From Lunularia cruciata (taxonomy: Eukaryota > Streptophyta > Marchantiopsida > Lunulariales > Lunulariaceae): a DNA stretch of 64,000 nucleotides. Of the stretch, positions 9,905 to 22,247 are shown one piece after another. The stretch lies in NCBI GenBank assembly GCA_948567375.1, contig CAOYZS010000005.1:186001-250000 (forward strand), written 5' to 3'. Every line of letters starts with the position of its first letter. Position 1 is the first letter of the stretch. The notes under the pieces are model-generated. The model did not search any database, had not been told where the DNA came from, and saw only the letters and a list, made by a program, of their open reading frames with translations. The translations under genes and the position numbers were made by a program.

Positions 9905-10310
9905 TGGAGGTTGGCTCCGGACTTGATCATTTCAAGGATTTCATGTATATGGAGGATGCTGCTAGAGGAGGAGGGATCTATCCCAGACTTTCCTGTGAGC
10001 TAGTTCGAACTCATTTTGACACCCACTCGACTGGCGCATTACCCAGGATGACTTTAATATCTTTGTCTCTATCTATGATAAGAAAGAGCTGCCTGACTTT
10101 GCTCACATCAAGACAATTTCGCTCCCTCACGGTCTTTCAGACATTTACTCTAAATGTAAATTAGGGATTATAAAATCGGAGTGTGTTAGATATAGACGGA
10201 TATGTAATTCCAAAAAGTCATACCTTTCAGCTTGTAAGAAACTTATAAATAGCTTTATCTCTGAACTTTCTTTCTGCCAGGCGGGGAGCTCTAGTTCGAG
10301 CCCACCAGTA
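9905..10310 (+). pseudogene. PLE RT C-terminal fragment
   Basis: It begins just after the RT catalytic motif C (GSGLDHFKDFMY) and continues through GGGIYPRLSCELVRTHF, a frameshifted NIFVSIYDKKEL region, and KLGIIKSECVRYRRICNSKK to the carboxyl end GSSSSSPPV. The segments correspond to the thumb and C-terminal region seen in the copies at 23.7 kb and 50.8 kb. It is joined directly to tail sequence on its left. Confidence 0.8.
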
Positions 10311-10998
10311 GTTTTTACTGTAGGCTTGTTTACCATACCAGTGATTACGATTTATTCTTGACTTTTTATGTAGTCACTGGTTAGAGCAGATCCTGTCTCA
10401 TATACCTATATACATATGTCTCATGTTTGACGCTTTGCCCATTCTCAGACCTGTGACTATCCACTCTCTTCCCCTTCGCCCCAACTCACATCTGTTGTTT
10501 TGCTTCATGGTTCCCTTTTATGTGTTCTGAACAGTCTGTCAATTTCAGTTCCCCCAGAATGGTTTACTTTTGATTTGTGAGTCTTCAATTACAGCTTGTT
10601 TATTTCACTCCTTACATTACCTCGCGTTTCGGTATATCTGTTCTCCTGTTAATCAGTATATATTGATAATACATATCTAACTGTTTCCACGTGACAGTTA
10701 TTTCGCGTTTCATTCGATGATGTTTCTCATATAGATATGCTGGTGTTTCAATATGTTTATTTCGATTATGCCATTGCTGCAGGTTACCTTCGATGCATTC
10801 TAACTTCGGGATTTCATACTACTCTAGTCTTGCGTGTCGCTTACCTTCCGTGCATTCTACCCTCGGGTTTTCATATTCCTAGTGTTGAGTATCATGTACA
10901 TATTGTTTATCGCTCATTTGCACTTCATGAGTTCTGGATAACCCGTTCCCAGAACGGCTTCTGTTGGCTTCTGTTCTCATATACCTATATATTGATAA
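10311..10998 (+). repeat. PLE 3' tail, second subfamily
   Basis: The tail following the RT fragment differs from the 4-kb type. It begins ACTGTAGGCTTGTTTACC and includes CTCATATACCTATATACATATG (an internal terminus-like site near 10397) and CCCATTCTCAG. It ends in the standard terminus with CCGTTCCCAGAACGG near 10944 and a duplicated GGCTTCTGTT. The same subfamily recurs at 36590-37600 and 38981-39600. Confidence 0.7.
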
Positions 10999-11890
10999 TA
11001 CATGTTCTCCCCTGTTGATCTGTATATATTGATAATAAATCATCGAGTAGTTTCTATTAGTTTTTATTTGCTTTTGATACTAACATCTGTTTGCTTTCAG
11101 ACTTTAACCAGGTATGTCGTGAGTCCCTTTCTTATTCCTCCTCACGTTTTCATTTTCTTCAAGAGGATGCTGATTTCTTTACATTACTTAGCCTTTCTGG
11201 TTATTACTGTTGCTGCCCTTTGTTTGGACTTGAAACTTCATTCGTTACAGCTTTTCCCTTACCCTGAGCAGCACCGTTGGAAGCAACAGAGTTTGCCTTG
11301 GCACTCATGAGTTTTCAAGCAGAAACTCAGTATGAGGGGTACTGACTCTAGCTCAACTACTTCGGCACTGATGAAGTCGCATGTGCTTTCATGGAGATGT
11401 ACTATGGCTGTCTTCTGCTTCCCTCAGTCATTTGGTTTCTCTGGACTTAGGCGTCCATAGCGCTTGCTGTGATATATCAATATCCAAGTCCTCGGTTGCT
11501 TTGCACATCTTCCCTCGTTCTCTGAGCGATTTCTACTTCCAGTGCTCTGTCTCATACACCTTCCACGATTTTCGTTTCCTGACTGAGATCTTCCTTGACC
11601 CGCGATATTTACAGATTACTTCTTGTCTCTTGACACCAGTGTATCTCCATCCGTTTAAGTTTGCTGTTTCTTCCTGATGTATTTATTTCTTGCACTTATG
11701 CCTTTGCTGCTTGTTACTTTGTTGCACTTGTGCCTTTGCTGCAGGTTACTTTCGATGCATTTTACATTACAGCTTTAATACTACTCTAGCATTGTGCTTC
11801 ATGTACATGCTGTTTATCAGATATGTGCACCTCATGAGTTCTGGATAACCCGTTCCTAGAATGGCTTCTGCTCTCATATACCAATATACC
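10999..11890 (+). repeat. PLE 3' tail
   Basis: It starts after TATATTGATAATACATG with CTGTTGATCTG. It contains TTTGCTTTCAGACTTTAACC, the GAGCAGCACCG module and the GATGAAGTCGCATGTGC module, and ends with CCGTTCCTAGAATGG and CTCATATACCAATATACC near 11888. The hairpin stem carries one mismatch. Confidence 0.7.
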
Positions 11891-12140
11891 TTGGCACTCA
11901 TGAGTTTTCGAGTAGAAACTTGAGACGAGGAGTACTGACATTTGTTCAGCTTCTTCAGTACTGCGTGAGGCACTGATGAAGTCGTTGGTGTTATCGTGGA
12001 GGGTTACTATGGCCGCCTTCTGCATCCTTCAGTTGTTTAGCATCTCCGGACTCCAGTGTCCATAGTGCTGGTTGTGATATACTTTATATATCCTTTCCTC
12101 CTGTCCTTTATATATCCTATACTTTATATTTCATTGTATG
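11891..12140 (+). repeat. Short PLE tail piece
   Basis: It begins directly at CCTTGGCACTCATGAG after the previous terminus, passes the GATGAAGTCGTTGGTG module and breaks off within a TTTATATATCC-rich duplication (12090-12135), where PLE 5' leader sequence begins. Confidence 0.6.
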
Positions 12141-12343
12141 GGGTTGGACTGATTCCCATTTTAGCTGATTTAGTGGATTTCCGTGTTAGAGTGCATGCCC
12201 AATTCATTGTTTTTTGTTAGATTTCGCTATCTTACAAATGAAAAAATTTCCATGCTTATCATGGGCTTAGTATCTAGCGAGACTTAAGAGCATCCCTGCT
12301 TTCTGCCAGGCGGGGAGCTCCAGTTCGATCCCACCAGTAGTTT
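12141..12343 (+). mobile_element. Internally deleted PLE: 5' leader fused to RT end
   Basis: About 12141-12248 carries TTCCCATTTTAGCTGATT and CGTGTTAGAGTGC, also found in the 5' leader of the element at 53736. At 12249 it switches to the last RT codons (CATGCTTATCATGGGCTTAG to TTCGATCCCACCAGTAG). The whole GIY-YIG and RT body is missing. Confidence 0.6.
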
Positions 12344-13226
12344 TTCCCGGAGGCCTGTATACCATACTGTTGTTTGGGAGTCCTTCTTGACTTCTGAACT
12401 CATATATATACTGTATGCTGCATCTCAACTATGCGAGTTGCTATCTAACGCGAGTTGCTATCTAACGGTTTCCACGTGACAGTTATTTCGCATTTCATTC
12501 GATGATGTTTCTCATATAGATATGCTGGTGTTTCAATATGTTTATTTTGATTCTGCCATTGCTTCAGGTTACCTTCAATGCATTCTAACTTCAGGATTTC
12601 ACTACTCTAGTCTTGCGTGTCGCTGACCTTCCCGTGCATTCTACCCTCGGGGTTACATATTCCTATTGTTCAGTATCATGTACATATTGTTTATCGCTCA
12701 TTTGCACTTCATGAGTTCTGGATAACCCGTTCCCAAAACGGCTTCCGTTCTCGTATACCTATATATACTGTATCCCTTAAAACAAGTTTCCTATTCCTCT
12801 CGCTTCATCCACGCACTACATCCTGGCGGGCTCTTACAGCACATAGCACGTTTCCTATGCCTCTCGCTTTCGGTTGCATTGCTGCTCTCGACTTCATTAT
12901 TTCTTACTGGTGAACTCTTACATCAAGCTTTCTAACCCACGCTCACGTTGGCCTTGCTGCTCTCGATTTCAAGTTCATTATTGTCCATTGACAGTACGGT
13001 ATTCTCAATTTCTTGCACTTATGCCTTTGCTACAGGTTACCTTTTTGCACTTATACTTTTGCTGCAGGTTATTTCCGATGCATTTTACATTAAAGCTTTC
13101 ATACTACACTAGCACTGTACTTCAAGTACATGTTGTTTCTCGAATATGTGCACTTGTGCACTTCATGAGTTCTGCATAACCCGTTCCCAGAATGGCTTCT
13201 GCTCTCATTTACCAATATATACTGTA
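12344..13226 (+). repeat. Two PLE tails head to tail
   Basis: The first runs from CCCGGAGGCCTGTATACC to the terminus with CCGTTCCCAAAACGG (near 12727) and CTCGTATACCTATATATAC. The second, from about 12776, carries CTACATCCTGGCGGGC and CACGCTCACGTTGGCC modules and ends near 13222 with CCGTTCCCAGAATGG and CTCATTTACCAATATATAC. Confidence 0.7.
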
Positions 13227-14033
13227 TGCCTTGGCACTGATGAGTTTTTGGGCGGAAACTCGATATGAGGGGTACTGACTCTACCTCAGTTACTTTGGCA
13301 TTGCGTGAGGCACTGATGAAGTTGCATGTGTTTTCATGGAGACAAACTATGGCCGTCTTCTGCTTCCCTTAGCTGTTTGGTTTCTCTGGACACAGGCATC
13401 CATAGTGCGTACTATAATATCTCAATATCCAGTCCTTGGATGCTTTGCTCGACTTCCCACGTTTCGCTGAGCGATTCTGAGTTCTACTTCCAGTGCTCTT
13501 TCTCCTACACCTTCCACGATTTTCGTTTCCTGACTACAATCTTCCTTGCCCCATGTTATTTTCTCCTTCCATGGCTCTTTCTGCTACACCTTCCACGACT
13601 TCCGTTTCCTGACTCAGATCATCCTTGACCCACGATATTTACAGACTACTTCTTGTCTCTTGACACCATTCGTTTAAGTTGGCAGTTTCTTCCTGATGTA
13701 TTTTTTCTCTACCTCTGTGGGAGGTCGGCATCTGCGTCTTTGATGGCTGCATCTCTAATATGCATGTTGCTATCTATTGGTTTCTAAGTGACATTTACTT
13801 CGCCTTTCATTTGATGATGTTTCTTCTCTATATATGCAGGTGTTTCAATATGTTTGCTTCGATCATGCAATTGCTGTAGATTAGATTCGATGAATTCTAA
13901 CTTAGGGATTTCATACTACTCTAGCGTTGCGTATCATGAATATCTTGCTTAACGATTTTTCGCACCTCATGAGTTCTGGATAACCCTTTCCCACAACGGC
14001 ATCTGTTCTCGTATACCTATATATACTGTATAT
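13227..14033 (+). repeat. PLE 3' tail
   Basis: It starts at CCTTGGCACTGATGAG and contains duplicated CACCTTCCACGATTTTCGTT / CTTCCACGACTTCCGTTTC segments and GATGATGTTTCTTCTC. It ends near 14030 with a weakened hairpin (CCTTTCCCACAACGG) and CTCGTATACCTATATATAC. Confidence 0.7.
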
Positions 14034-14830
14034 ATTCATGAGTTTTCGAGCAGAAACTCGATATGAGGGGTACTGACTCTATCTCAGCTACTTCGGCACT
14101 GCGTGAGGCACTGATGAAGTCGCATGTGTTTTCATGGAGACGTACTATGGCCGTCTTCTGCTTCCCTGAGTGGTTTGGTTTCTCTGGACTCAGGCGTCCA
14201 TAGCGCTTGCTGTGATATATCGATATCCAGTCCTTGGATGCTTTGCTCGTCTTCCCTCGTTCTCTGAGCGATTTCTACTTCCAGTGCTCTTTCTCCTTCA
14301 CCTTCCACGACTTTTGTTTCCTGACAAAGATCTTCCTTGCCCCACGATATATTCTACTTCCCGTGCTCTTTCTCCTGCACCTTCCATGATTGTCGTTTCC
14401 TGACTCTGATCTTCCTTGACCTGCGATATTTACAGCTTACTTCTTGTCTCTTGCTACCAGTTTTTCTCCATCCGTTTAAGTTGGCCGTTTATTCCTGATG
14501 TATTTTTTCCGCTACTGATGTGGGAGGTCAGCATCCGCTTCTTTGATGGCTGCCTCTCAAATATGTGTATTGCTATCTACTGGTTTCTCAATGACATTTA
14601 CTCCGCCTTTCATTTGCTGATGTTTCTTCTCTATATATGCCATTGTTCCATTAGGTTTGCTTCGATTCTGCCATTGCTGTCAGATACCTTCAATGCATTC
14701 TAACTTAGGGATTTCATACTACTCTAGCGTTGCGTTCCATGTACATCTTGCTTAACGATCGTTTGCAACTCATGAGTTCTGGATAACCCGTTCCCAGAAC
14801 GGCATGTGTTCTCGTATACCTATATATACT
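14034..14830 (+). repeat. PLE 3' tail
   Basis: The same subfamily as the preceding block, starting at TTCATGAGTTTTCGAGC and ending with an intact hairpin (CCGTTCCCAGAACGG) near 14790 and CTCGTATACCTATATATAC. It is very similar to 16216-17030. Confidence 0.7.
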
Positions 14831-15926
14831 GTATACTTCACCTTCACCTTCATTCATGTCACCTCTGCTTTTTCCGCTTCAGTTGACTCATCCCCTTCCC
14901 GTGCAGTGCTGAAGTTTTCTTGCTCCACTCTCGTATCACTAGCGAACCTCTGCTCTACGCTTTCTCATTGTTGTGTCCTGGACTTTCTCTCTACTAATGA
15001 ATGTTTGTGATTTCAGGGATCCATCAGGTATTCTTGATTTCTTCCCTCATCTTACTCATGTGGATTCTTTTCTTTCTGGATTGATCCTCATTATACGGTT
15101 AAGACTCCAGCGCTTAAGTGCGTGCCTGCACTTTTGCTTGCCCTTGCTTTCCACACTTCTACCTCTGGTCTTTTTGACATTCCCATTACTTTTGAGCGGC
15201 ACTTTAGGGGAGCAACCGAGTTTGCCTGGGCACTCATGAGTTTTCGAGCGTAAACTCGGTTTGAGGGGTACCGGCAATTGCTCAGCTACTTCGGCACTGC
15301 ATGAGGCACTGATGAAGTCGCAGGTGTTTTTGTGAAGGTTTACTATGGCCGCCTTCTGCTTCCCTTCATTGTTTAGCGTCTCAGGACTCAAGCGTCCATA
15401 GCGCTTGTTGTGATACTTTATATCCTGTCCTTTTTCGCTTCGCTCTCGTTACCCTGTTACAGTTCGACAGGCAGCCACACTATCCTATAGCTCTCGCATT
15501 GTTCCATTCCTCCATTCCCCAGCTAACTCCCTCTCTATTATTTTTCCTGCGCTCTTTGCCTGATTATTGGGACCTCTTGTGCATACAGTGTTCCTACCCG
15601 ACTCCAGCCCATGTTTTCTATTTTTATCGTTCACGCACTGCTTACTGGCAGTCTTTTACATAGGGTTACCTATTTCTCGGAGTTGTTTGCATAGAGTTCT
15701 TGATTTCATGGTGGTTTACTAGTCTGTTAGCCATATGTTATTGTCAATTTATTTCAATTATGCCTTTGCTTCACGTTGTATTCGATGCATTCTACCTTAT
15801 GGATTTCTCACTATTCTAGCATTGTCAATTTTGTACATCTTGCTTACAGATCATTTGCACCTGATGAGTTCTGGATAACCCGTTCTGGGAACGGCATCTG
15901 TTCTCGTATACCTATATATCCTGTCC
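14831..15926 (+). repeat. PLE 3' tail with flipped hairpin loop
   Basis: It follows the module order of the 4199 block but starts at the CTTCACCTTCACCTTC segment. The terminus near 15889 reads CCGTTCTGGGAACGG, the exact reverse complement of the usual CCGTTCCCAGAACGG, then CATCTGTTCTCGTATACC. Confidence 0.75.
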
Positions 15927-16215
15927 TCTTACGCTTCGCTCTAGTTACACTCTTACATTTAGACCCGTTTCTGCAGCCACATCCTTCAAGAATTCTTGTT
16001 TTGTTCCACTCCTCCATTCCCCTACTATTTCACTCCGTACTCCTTTCCCCTTTACTACTTTAGCATTGTGATTGACATATTACTAATTATGATTCAAGTA
16101 CATGATAGCATTGTGATTCAAGTACATGTTGTTGATCGGATATGTGCACTTCATGAGTTCCGGATAACCCGTTCCCATAACGGCTTCTGCCCTCATATAC
16201 CAGTATATATACCCA
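15927..16215 (+). repeat. Short PLE tail
   Basis: It starts with CCTGTCCTCTTACGC, passes CTGCAGCCACATCC, loses most of the middle, and has AGCATTGTGATTCAAGTACATG partly duplicated (16060-16125). It ends with CCGTTCCCATAACGG and CTCATATACCAGTATATA near 16208. Confidence 0.65.
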
Positions 16216-17330
16216 ACTCATGAGTTTTCGAGCAGAAACTCGATATGAGGGGTACTGACTCTATCTCAGCTACTTCGGCACTGCGTGAGGCACTGATGAA
16301 GTCGCATGTGTTTTCATGGAGACGTACTGTGGCCGTCTTCTGCTTCTCTCAGTGGTTTGGTTTGTCTAGACTCAGGCGTCCATAGCGCTTGCTGTGACAT
16401 ATCGATATACAGTCCTTGGATGCTTTGCTTGTCTTCCCTCGTTCTCTGAGCGATTTCTACTTCCAGTGCTCTTTCTCCTACACCTTCCACGATTTTCGTT
16501 CCCTGACTAAGATCTTCCTTGCCCTGCGATATATTCTACTTACAGTGCTCTTTCTCCTACACCTTCCACGATGGTGCGTTTCCTGACTCAGATCTTCCTT
16601 TTTCCTGACTCAGATCTTCCTTGACCCGTGATATTTACAGATTACTTGTTGTCTCTTGACACCAGTTTTTCTCCATCCGTTTAAGTTGGCCGTTTATTCC
16701 TGACGTATCTTTTCTCTACTGATGTGGGCATCCGCTTCTTTGATGGCTGCCTCTCAAATATGTGTATTGCTATCTACTGGTTTCTCAATGACATTTACTT
16801 CGCCTTTCATTTGATGATGTTTCTTCTCTATATCTATGCAGTTGTTCCAATAGCTTTGCTTCGATTATGCCATTGCTGTAGGTTACCTTCGATGCATTCT
16901 CACTTAGGGATTTCATACTACTCTAGAGTTGCGTATCATGTAGATCTTGCTTAACGATCTTTTGCACTTCATGAGTTCTGGATAACCCGTTCCCAGAACG
17001 GCATCTGTTCTCGTATACCTATATATACCCAACTCCAGCTGACGTTCTTAATCTTCATTCACGCACTGCTTACTAGCTGGCTCTTATTAGATCACTTTTC
17101 CTATTCCTTGCTATTGTTTGCATAGATGCTCTAGATTCTTCACTAGTTTGTTGGCCATCTGTTATTCTCAAATCGTTTCAATTATGCCTTTGCTGCAGGT
17201 TACATTCGATGCATTCTACCTTAGGGATTTAACACTACTCTAGCATTGTGATTCATGTACATATTATTTATCGATCATTTTTACTTCATGAGTTCTTGAT
17301 AACCTGTTCCCAGAAGGGTTTGTCTGTCGC
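16216..17330 (+). repeat. Two PLE tails next to the helix-2 exon
   Basis: The first runs from CAACTCATGAGTTTTCG to CCGTTCCCAGAACGG (near 16987) and CTCGTATACCTATATA. The second starts at CCCAACTCCAGC, contains CGATGCATTCTACCTTAGGG and ends as CTGTTCCCAGAAGGGTTTG near 17320. Unique intron sequence then leads to the acceptor at 17466. Confidence 0.7.
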
Positions 17331-17466
17331 AGCCCTCAGAATCAAGGTGATATAGAGTCCTTTTTGGGAGGTAGCAAACCTGTAATGGCGTCTTGTGATA
17401 TACAGTTTCTCGACAAGGACTGGGAGTTCGTCATGGCTTATTGTGCATTTATTGTTGGTTTTCCAG

Positions 17467-17886
17467 ATGGATAAGGCATCTTTACTGGGTGATGCTATTG
17501 CTCACATTCAAGAGCTCCACTGCAAGGTACAAGAAATGGAGTTCCAGATCAAAGGTCTCGAGGCTCAGGCAAAGATGTTAAGAGAGAAGTCCTCTGATCC
17601 AGAAACATCCAGGGGAAATTTGAGTAACGGCTTCAGGGATATCTTACATCCGTCAACAGTTCTTAGTGGATGTTCAGTGCCTTCTGGATCAAGACTTTCC
17701 GCGGATCTAAAACCAACAATTGCGGTTCACACCTTAGGACACGAAGCTATGATTCGACTACACTGCATGAAAGAGTCATATGCGTTGGCAAACTTGATGT
17801 TTACGCTCGAAGAACTGAAGTTAGAGGTCCAACATGCTAACCTTTCAATTCTGGAAGATTCAATGGTCCACATTATCTTGGTGAAA
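17467..17886 (+). CDS. bHLH gene exon: helix 2, coiled coil and ACT-like domain
   Basis: A 420-nt, 140-codon exon, phase 0 at both ends (acceptor GGTTTTCCAG, donor GTAAGT). It opens with MDKASLLGDAIAHIQEL, the second helix of plant bHLH proteins, and continues as a heptad-patterned helix (VQEMEFQIKGLEAQ) that would mediate dimerisation. From about 17710 it encodes the plant ACT-like C-terminal fold: the strand IAVHTLGHEAMIRL, a helix containing ANLMFTLEELKLEV, then HANLSILEDSMVHIILVK. Equivalent segments in MYC/JAM proteins read ...IGRDAMIR... and ...LELQVHHASVS.... The preceding exon is 14.7 kb upstream; the next, 8.6 kb downstream, finishes the domain. If splicing failed, the frame would read through to a stop near 17946. 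Confidence 0.92.
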
Positions 17887-18779
17887 GTAAGTGATCTTTT
17901 CCTTACATACGAGTATTCTTGTGGTTTCTTATGTGCAGTGAGTTAAGCATACTTAAAGGAGTTGTTCGTTAAATATTTTCGTCTCTGTCCGATATTCTGA
18001 CCAGTTCCATTCACGACCTTCCGAATAACTCATGCGTATATTGAAGTTTTTGCTCATTGCAAATTGGATTGACATACATGAAGGCCCGTTAGCACAGACG
18101 CTTATGTGACCCGTTTTCGGCATGACTGATCCAGCTGGGTTTTAGCGATCTAGACAGAGCTAGCTTCTAACAAGCATCACATAGACCGAAGGTTAATTCG
18201 TTGTTGGGAGTACGAATCTACTCTGTTCATTTTGGGAACTGTCAGATTCCTTGCTCTTTCTCTGCTTGCTTATCTTATCCATTCTTCACATCTTGATTCC
18301 TTCTGTCAGGGTGATTCTTTTGCTACTTCGTAGATAAACGCAGATTTGATCCTGGATGGGTGGCACTTCTTGTTTTCTTCCATCAACTTGTAGCTCTGGT
18401 CGTACTCATCTGACACTTTCTTAAGCAAGTCCTTGTTGCTTACATGCGCATATGGGCTTAGTTTGTGTCGAGTGCAGCTCAAATATGCGAGTTGTTTATT
18501 TCCGCTTTTTGTTGATCTTGAACGCCAGTTTTGGCAATTCTGAGTTATGTGTACTTGCTTAGATTTGCATGTGTTCAATCTGCGGTCGTTTCGTCCTAAG
18601 TGGGTGTGGATCCCCAGTTCTGCGAGCGCCTCCGCTCCCTAAATATCTTGTTATGCCTTGGCATTCATCAGCTCTTGAACCAAAATGCGAAGGGTCATGA
18701 CTTTTGACACTTCGTGGAGCTTTGATGAATTTGTTCATGGGAGAAGGGAAGGAACTGTTATTCATATTGCATAGGCGTT

Positions 18780-19706
18780 ATCGAAGACAAGGTGTGTACT
18801 AGTTCTTTACATATATGAGGTCTTCCCATAGGCTCGCATACCATACAGTTGTATGGGAGTTCTACTTGACTTCTGAATTGTATATACTGTCTACCATTAT
18901 TTTCATTCACATATGGCTTTCTGCCATGTGGTCATGCCATGGGAACGGCTTCTGTTCTCGTATACCAATATGGCTTTCTGCCATGTGTCTTCAAAGGTTT
19001 GCTTATGGACAACGTGGCCATTGCTTATAGACACGTGGACCCACCTTGTCCATCACTTGATCCAAGGTAAATTTTGCCTGTTTTCTTTGCCTTTCCCGCA
19101 GTGCTCCAGGTCCTTTCAGGCTTTTCCTTGCTTCTCTGTTCTTTCCTTCTTACATTTCGCCTTTGCTTTTCCTGTTTGAGTAGACTTGTCCCTTCCCGTG
19201 CAGCGCTGACGTTTCTTGCTCTCCTCTTGTATTACTAATGAACCTAAGTGGCACTTTAGGGGACAACTGAGTTTGCCTTGGCACTCATGAGTTTTCGAGC
19301 AGAAACTCGGTATAAGGGGTATTGACACTTGCTCAGCTACACTTACTGGTGGTCAATTACATAATGTGTTATATTTCTCGTATTCGTATGAATAGCTGTT
19401 ATTGATTTCAAGTTGTTTACTAGTCCTTTAGATATATGTTATTCTCAATTGGTTGCAATTATGCCTTTGCTTCAGGTTACATCCGATGCATTCTACTTTA
19501 TGGATTGGTTATTATTCTAGCATTGTGCATAAAGAACATCTTGGTTACTGATCATTTGCATGCAATGGGTGCTGGATTACCTTTATGGATTGGTTATTAT
19601 TCTAGCATTGTGCATAAAGTACATCTTGGTTACTGATCATTTGCATGTAGTGGGTGCTGGATTACCCATTCCCAGAACGGCCTCTGCACTCATCTACCTA
19701 TATCCA
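18780..19706 (+). repeat. PLE tails with an internal duplication
   Basis: Tail copies start near TATATGAGGTCTTCCCATAGG. They contain a CCATGGGAACGGCTTCTG terminus near 18937 followed by another start, and end with CCCATTCCCAGAACGGCC near 19668. About 85 bp (CTTTATGGATTGG to GCTGGATTACC) are directly repeated at 19497-19660. Confidence 0.65.
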
Positions 19707-21435
19707 GTCCCCTAACGCCAGTGATATACTCTATCCAGTTTATGGCGACCCTATGGACCCTATGCCTTGATTTGTGGACCCTATGACTTGGTACTCATGA
19801 TCCTTTGAACAGAAACTCGGTTTGAGGAGTACTGGCATTCGTCCAGCTACTTCAGCACTACGTTTGGCAATGATGAAGGCGTTTGTGCTTCCGCAGAGGC
19901 GAACGATGACTACCTTTCTGCTTCCCTCTGTGTTTTTGGTTTTAGGACTCATGTATTCATAGCTCATGCTGTGATATTATTGATATCCAGTTCTATAACG
20001 CTTTGCTCTTCTTCCCTCGTTCTCTGAACCAGCTCCTGTATTTTTCGAGTTTTCATATGTTCAGGCTGTCTCACGGATCTTCCTCGATTTTCCTTCCTTC
20101 ATCCTCTGTGCGATCTCACATTTTTCTTGCTGTCACATGGCTTCAGTGGAGGCGTACGATGACTGCCTTTCTGCTTGCCTCTGTCTTTCTGGTTTTAGGA
20201 CTCATGTGCTCATAGTTCATGCTGTGATATTATCAATATCCAGTCTTATAACGCTTCGCTCGTCTTCCCTCGTTCTCTGAACCAGCTCCTGTATTATTCA
20301 AGTTTTCATACGTTCAGGCTGTCTTAGGGATCTTCGTCGATTTTCCTTCCTTCGTCCTCTGTGCGATCTCACATTTTACTTGCTGTCACATGGCTTTTCT
20401 ATTTGGGTCTATATTTATAGTTCGCTTCTGGCTCTTCACGTCGATTTCATTTCTCTTCTTGATCCTGTTCGAGTGCACCAGTAGTTTCTGCTATAGGCTT
20501 GCATACCATGCAGTTGTACAAGAGTTTTACTTGACTTCTGGATTTTTATATATACAGTCTACCACGACTTTAATTGACATACGGTTTTTTGCAATGAGGT
20601 CATTGAGTGTTCACTTATTAACACAGGGGTCTACCTTGTCCATCACTTCATCTGTGGCAGCTATTGCCTCCAGTGTTGCTACCGGACTCCAGCCGGGAGT
20701 TTAATTTCATCGTTCATGCACTGCTTACTGGTGTTCAATTACATAAATTTTTATATTTATGAATTCGTGTGAATTATATTTCTCGAATTTGTTTGAGTAG
20801 GTGGTATCGATTTCAAGTTGTTTACTAGTCCTTTAGATCTATGCTGTTCTCAATTTGTTGCAATTATCCTTTGCTTCAGGTTACATTCGATACATTCTAC
20901 TTTATGGATTTCTCACTATTCTAGCATTGTGCAGACAGTACATCTTGGTAGCCGATCAGATGCATTTAATGAGGTCTGGATCACCCGTTCCTAGAATGGC
21001 TTCTGCTCTCGTCGACCTAAATCCAGTCCTCTTTCTGGATCTCACGTTCAAGTGCTAGATCTCCCGTTTGATGAACGGCTTCTGTCCTTCATTGGTTTAT
21101 ATCCAGTCCTCTTGCGCTTCACTCTCGTCTCCTCATATCAAGTTGCGTTATGCTGTGATGGTTCAATCAGCCTCAAAGAATACCATCCATATACCTTGCT
21201 CCACTCCTCCCGTCCTCAACTAATTCCCTCTCGTGCTCTTTACCTGATTCATGGTTGATACTTGACTTGCGATCTCCAGTGTTGTTGCCCGTCCCCCCGA
21301 GTGTAGCCTATTTTCTTCCTGCACGCGTTGCTGAGAGGTGGTCAATTGCCCAATGTATCATATTTTTCAAATTCTGTTGAATTCGGTTGCATTGCAGTCA
21401 CCTTATATATGCTGATTACTAGTTCTTTTTCCTAG
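19707..21435 (+). repeat. Diverged PLE tails
   Basis: Several partial tails of a diverged subfamily marked by GTGATATTATCGATATCCAG and CTTCCCTCGTTCTCTGAACC. A segment near 19935-20150 is repeated at 20170-20390. Termini with degenerate hairpins lie near 20990 (CCGTTCCTAGAATGG) and 21066 (CCGTTTGATGAACGG). Confidence 0.6.
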
Positions 21436-22247
21436 ATTTATATGTTGTTCTCCTGCTCAGCTACTTCGGCACTGCGTGAGGCACTGATGAAGTCGCAGGT
21501 GTTTTCATGAAGGTTTACTATGGCCATCTTCTGCTTCCCTTTGCTGTTTAGCGTCTCAGGACTCAAGCATCCATAGCGCTTGTTGCGATTTACTTTATAT
21601 CCTGTCCTTTTTCGCATTGCTCTCGTTACCCTTTTACACTTCGACAGGTTTCTGCAGCCACACCATCCTATAGCTCTCACATTGTTCCACTCCTCCATTC
21701 CCCAGCTAATTCCGTCCCTATTATTTATCCTTCTCTCTTTGCCTGATTCATAGGACCTCTGGTGTATACAGTGTTCCTACCAGACTACAGCCCACGTTTT
21801 TTATTTTTATTGTTCACGCACTGCTTACCGGCAGTCTTTTACATAGTGTTACCTATTACTCGCAGTCGTTTGCATAGAGTTCTCGATTTCACGGTGGTTT
21901 ACTAGTCTGTTAGCCATATGTTATTGTCAATTTGTTTCAATTATGCGTTTGCTTCAAGTTACATTCGATGCATTCTACATTGTGGATTTCTCACTATTCT
22001 AGCATTGTGAATCATGTACATCTTGCATACCGATCATTTACACTTCATGAGTTCTGGATAACCCGTTCAAGTTACATTCGATGCATTCTACATTGTGGAT
22101 TTCTCACTATTCTAGCATTGTGAATCATGTACATCTTGCTTACCGATCATTTACACTTCATGAGTTCTGGATAACCCGTTCCCAGAACGGCTTCTGTTCT
22201 CGTATACCAATATGTTGTTCTCGTGTCTGAATATTTGTCTGACTAAG
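21436..22247 (+). repeat. PLE tail with duplicated terminal segment
   Basis: It follows the 4-kb subfamily from GCTCAGCTACTTCGGCAC to the end. The last ~115 bp (CAAGTTACATTCGATGC to GGATAACCCGTTC) are tandemly duplicated at about 21954-22185, so only the second copy has a full hairpin (CCGTTCCCAGAACGG, near 22177) and CTCGTATACCAATAT. Confidence 0.75.

Larger units (their letters stand above)
2728..17466 (+). other. Giant (14.7-kb) intron splitting the bHLH domain
   Basis: The donor is GTGAGT after NVSK and the acceptor is GGTTTTCCAG before MDKAS. Phase 0 splicing gives NVSKMDKASLLGDAI, the canonical loop-to-helix-2 junction of plant bHLH proteins, so the two exons belong together. The intron consists almost wholly of + strand PLE fragments and tails plus one solo copia LTR, so it grew by insertion. 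Its first ~565 bp (2728-3292) hold no recognisable feature, although the part nearest 3290 may be PLE 5' leader. Confidence 0.85.

Noticed and set aside
10290-10310. TTCGAGCCCACCAGTAG motif as a tRNA T-arm or SINE promoter box.
   Set aside because: The same sequence is the 3' end of the PLE RT reading frame in each copy, with no A box or cloverleaf partner.
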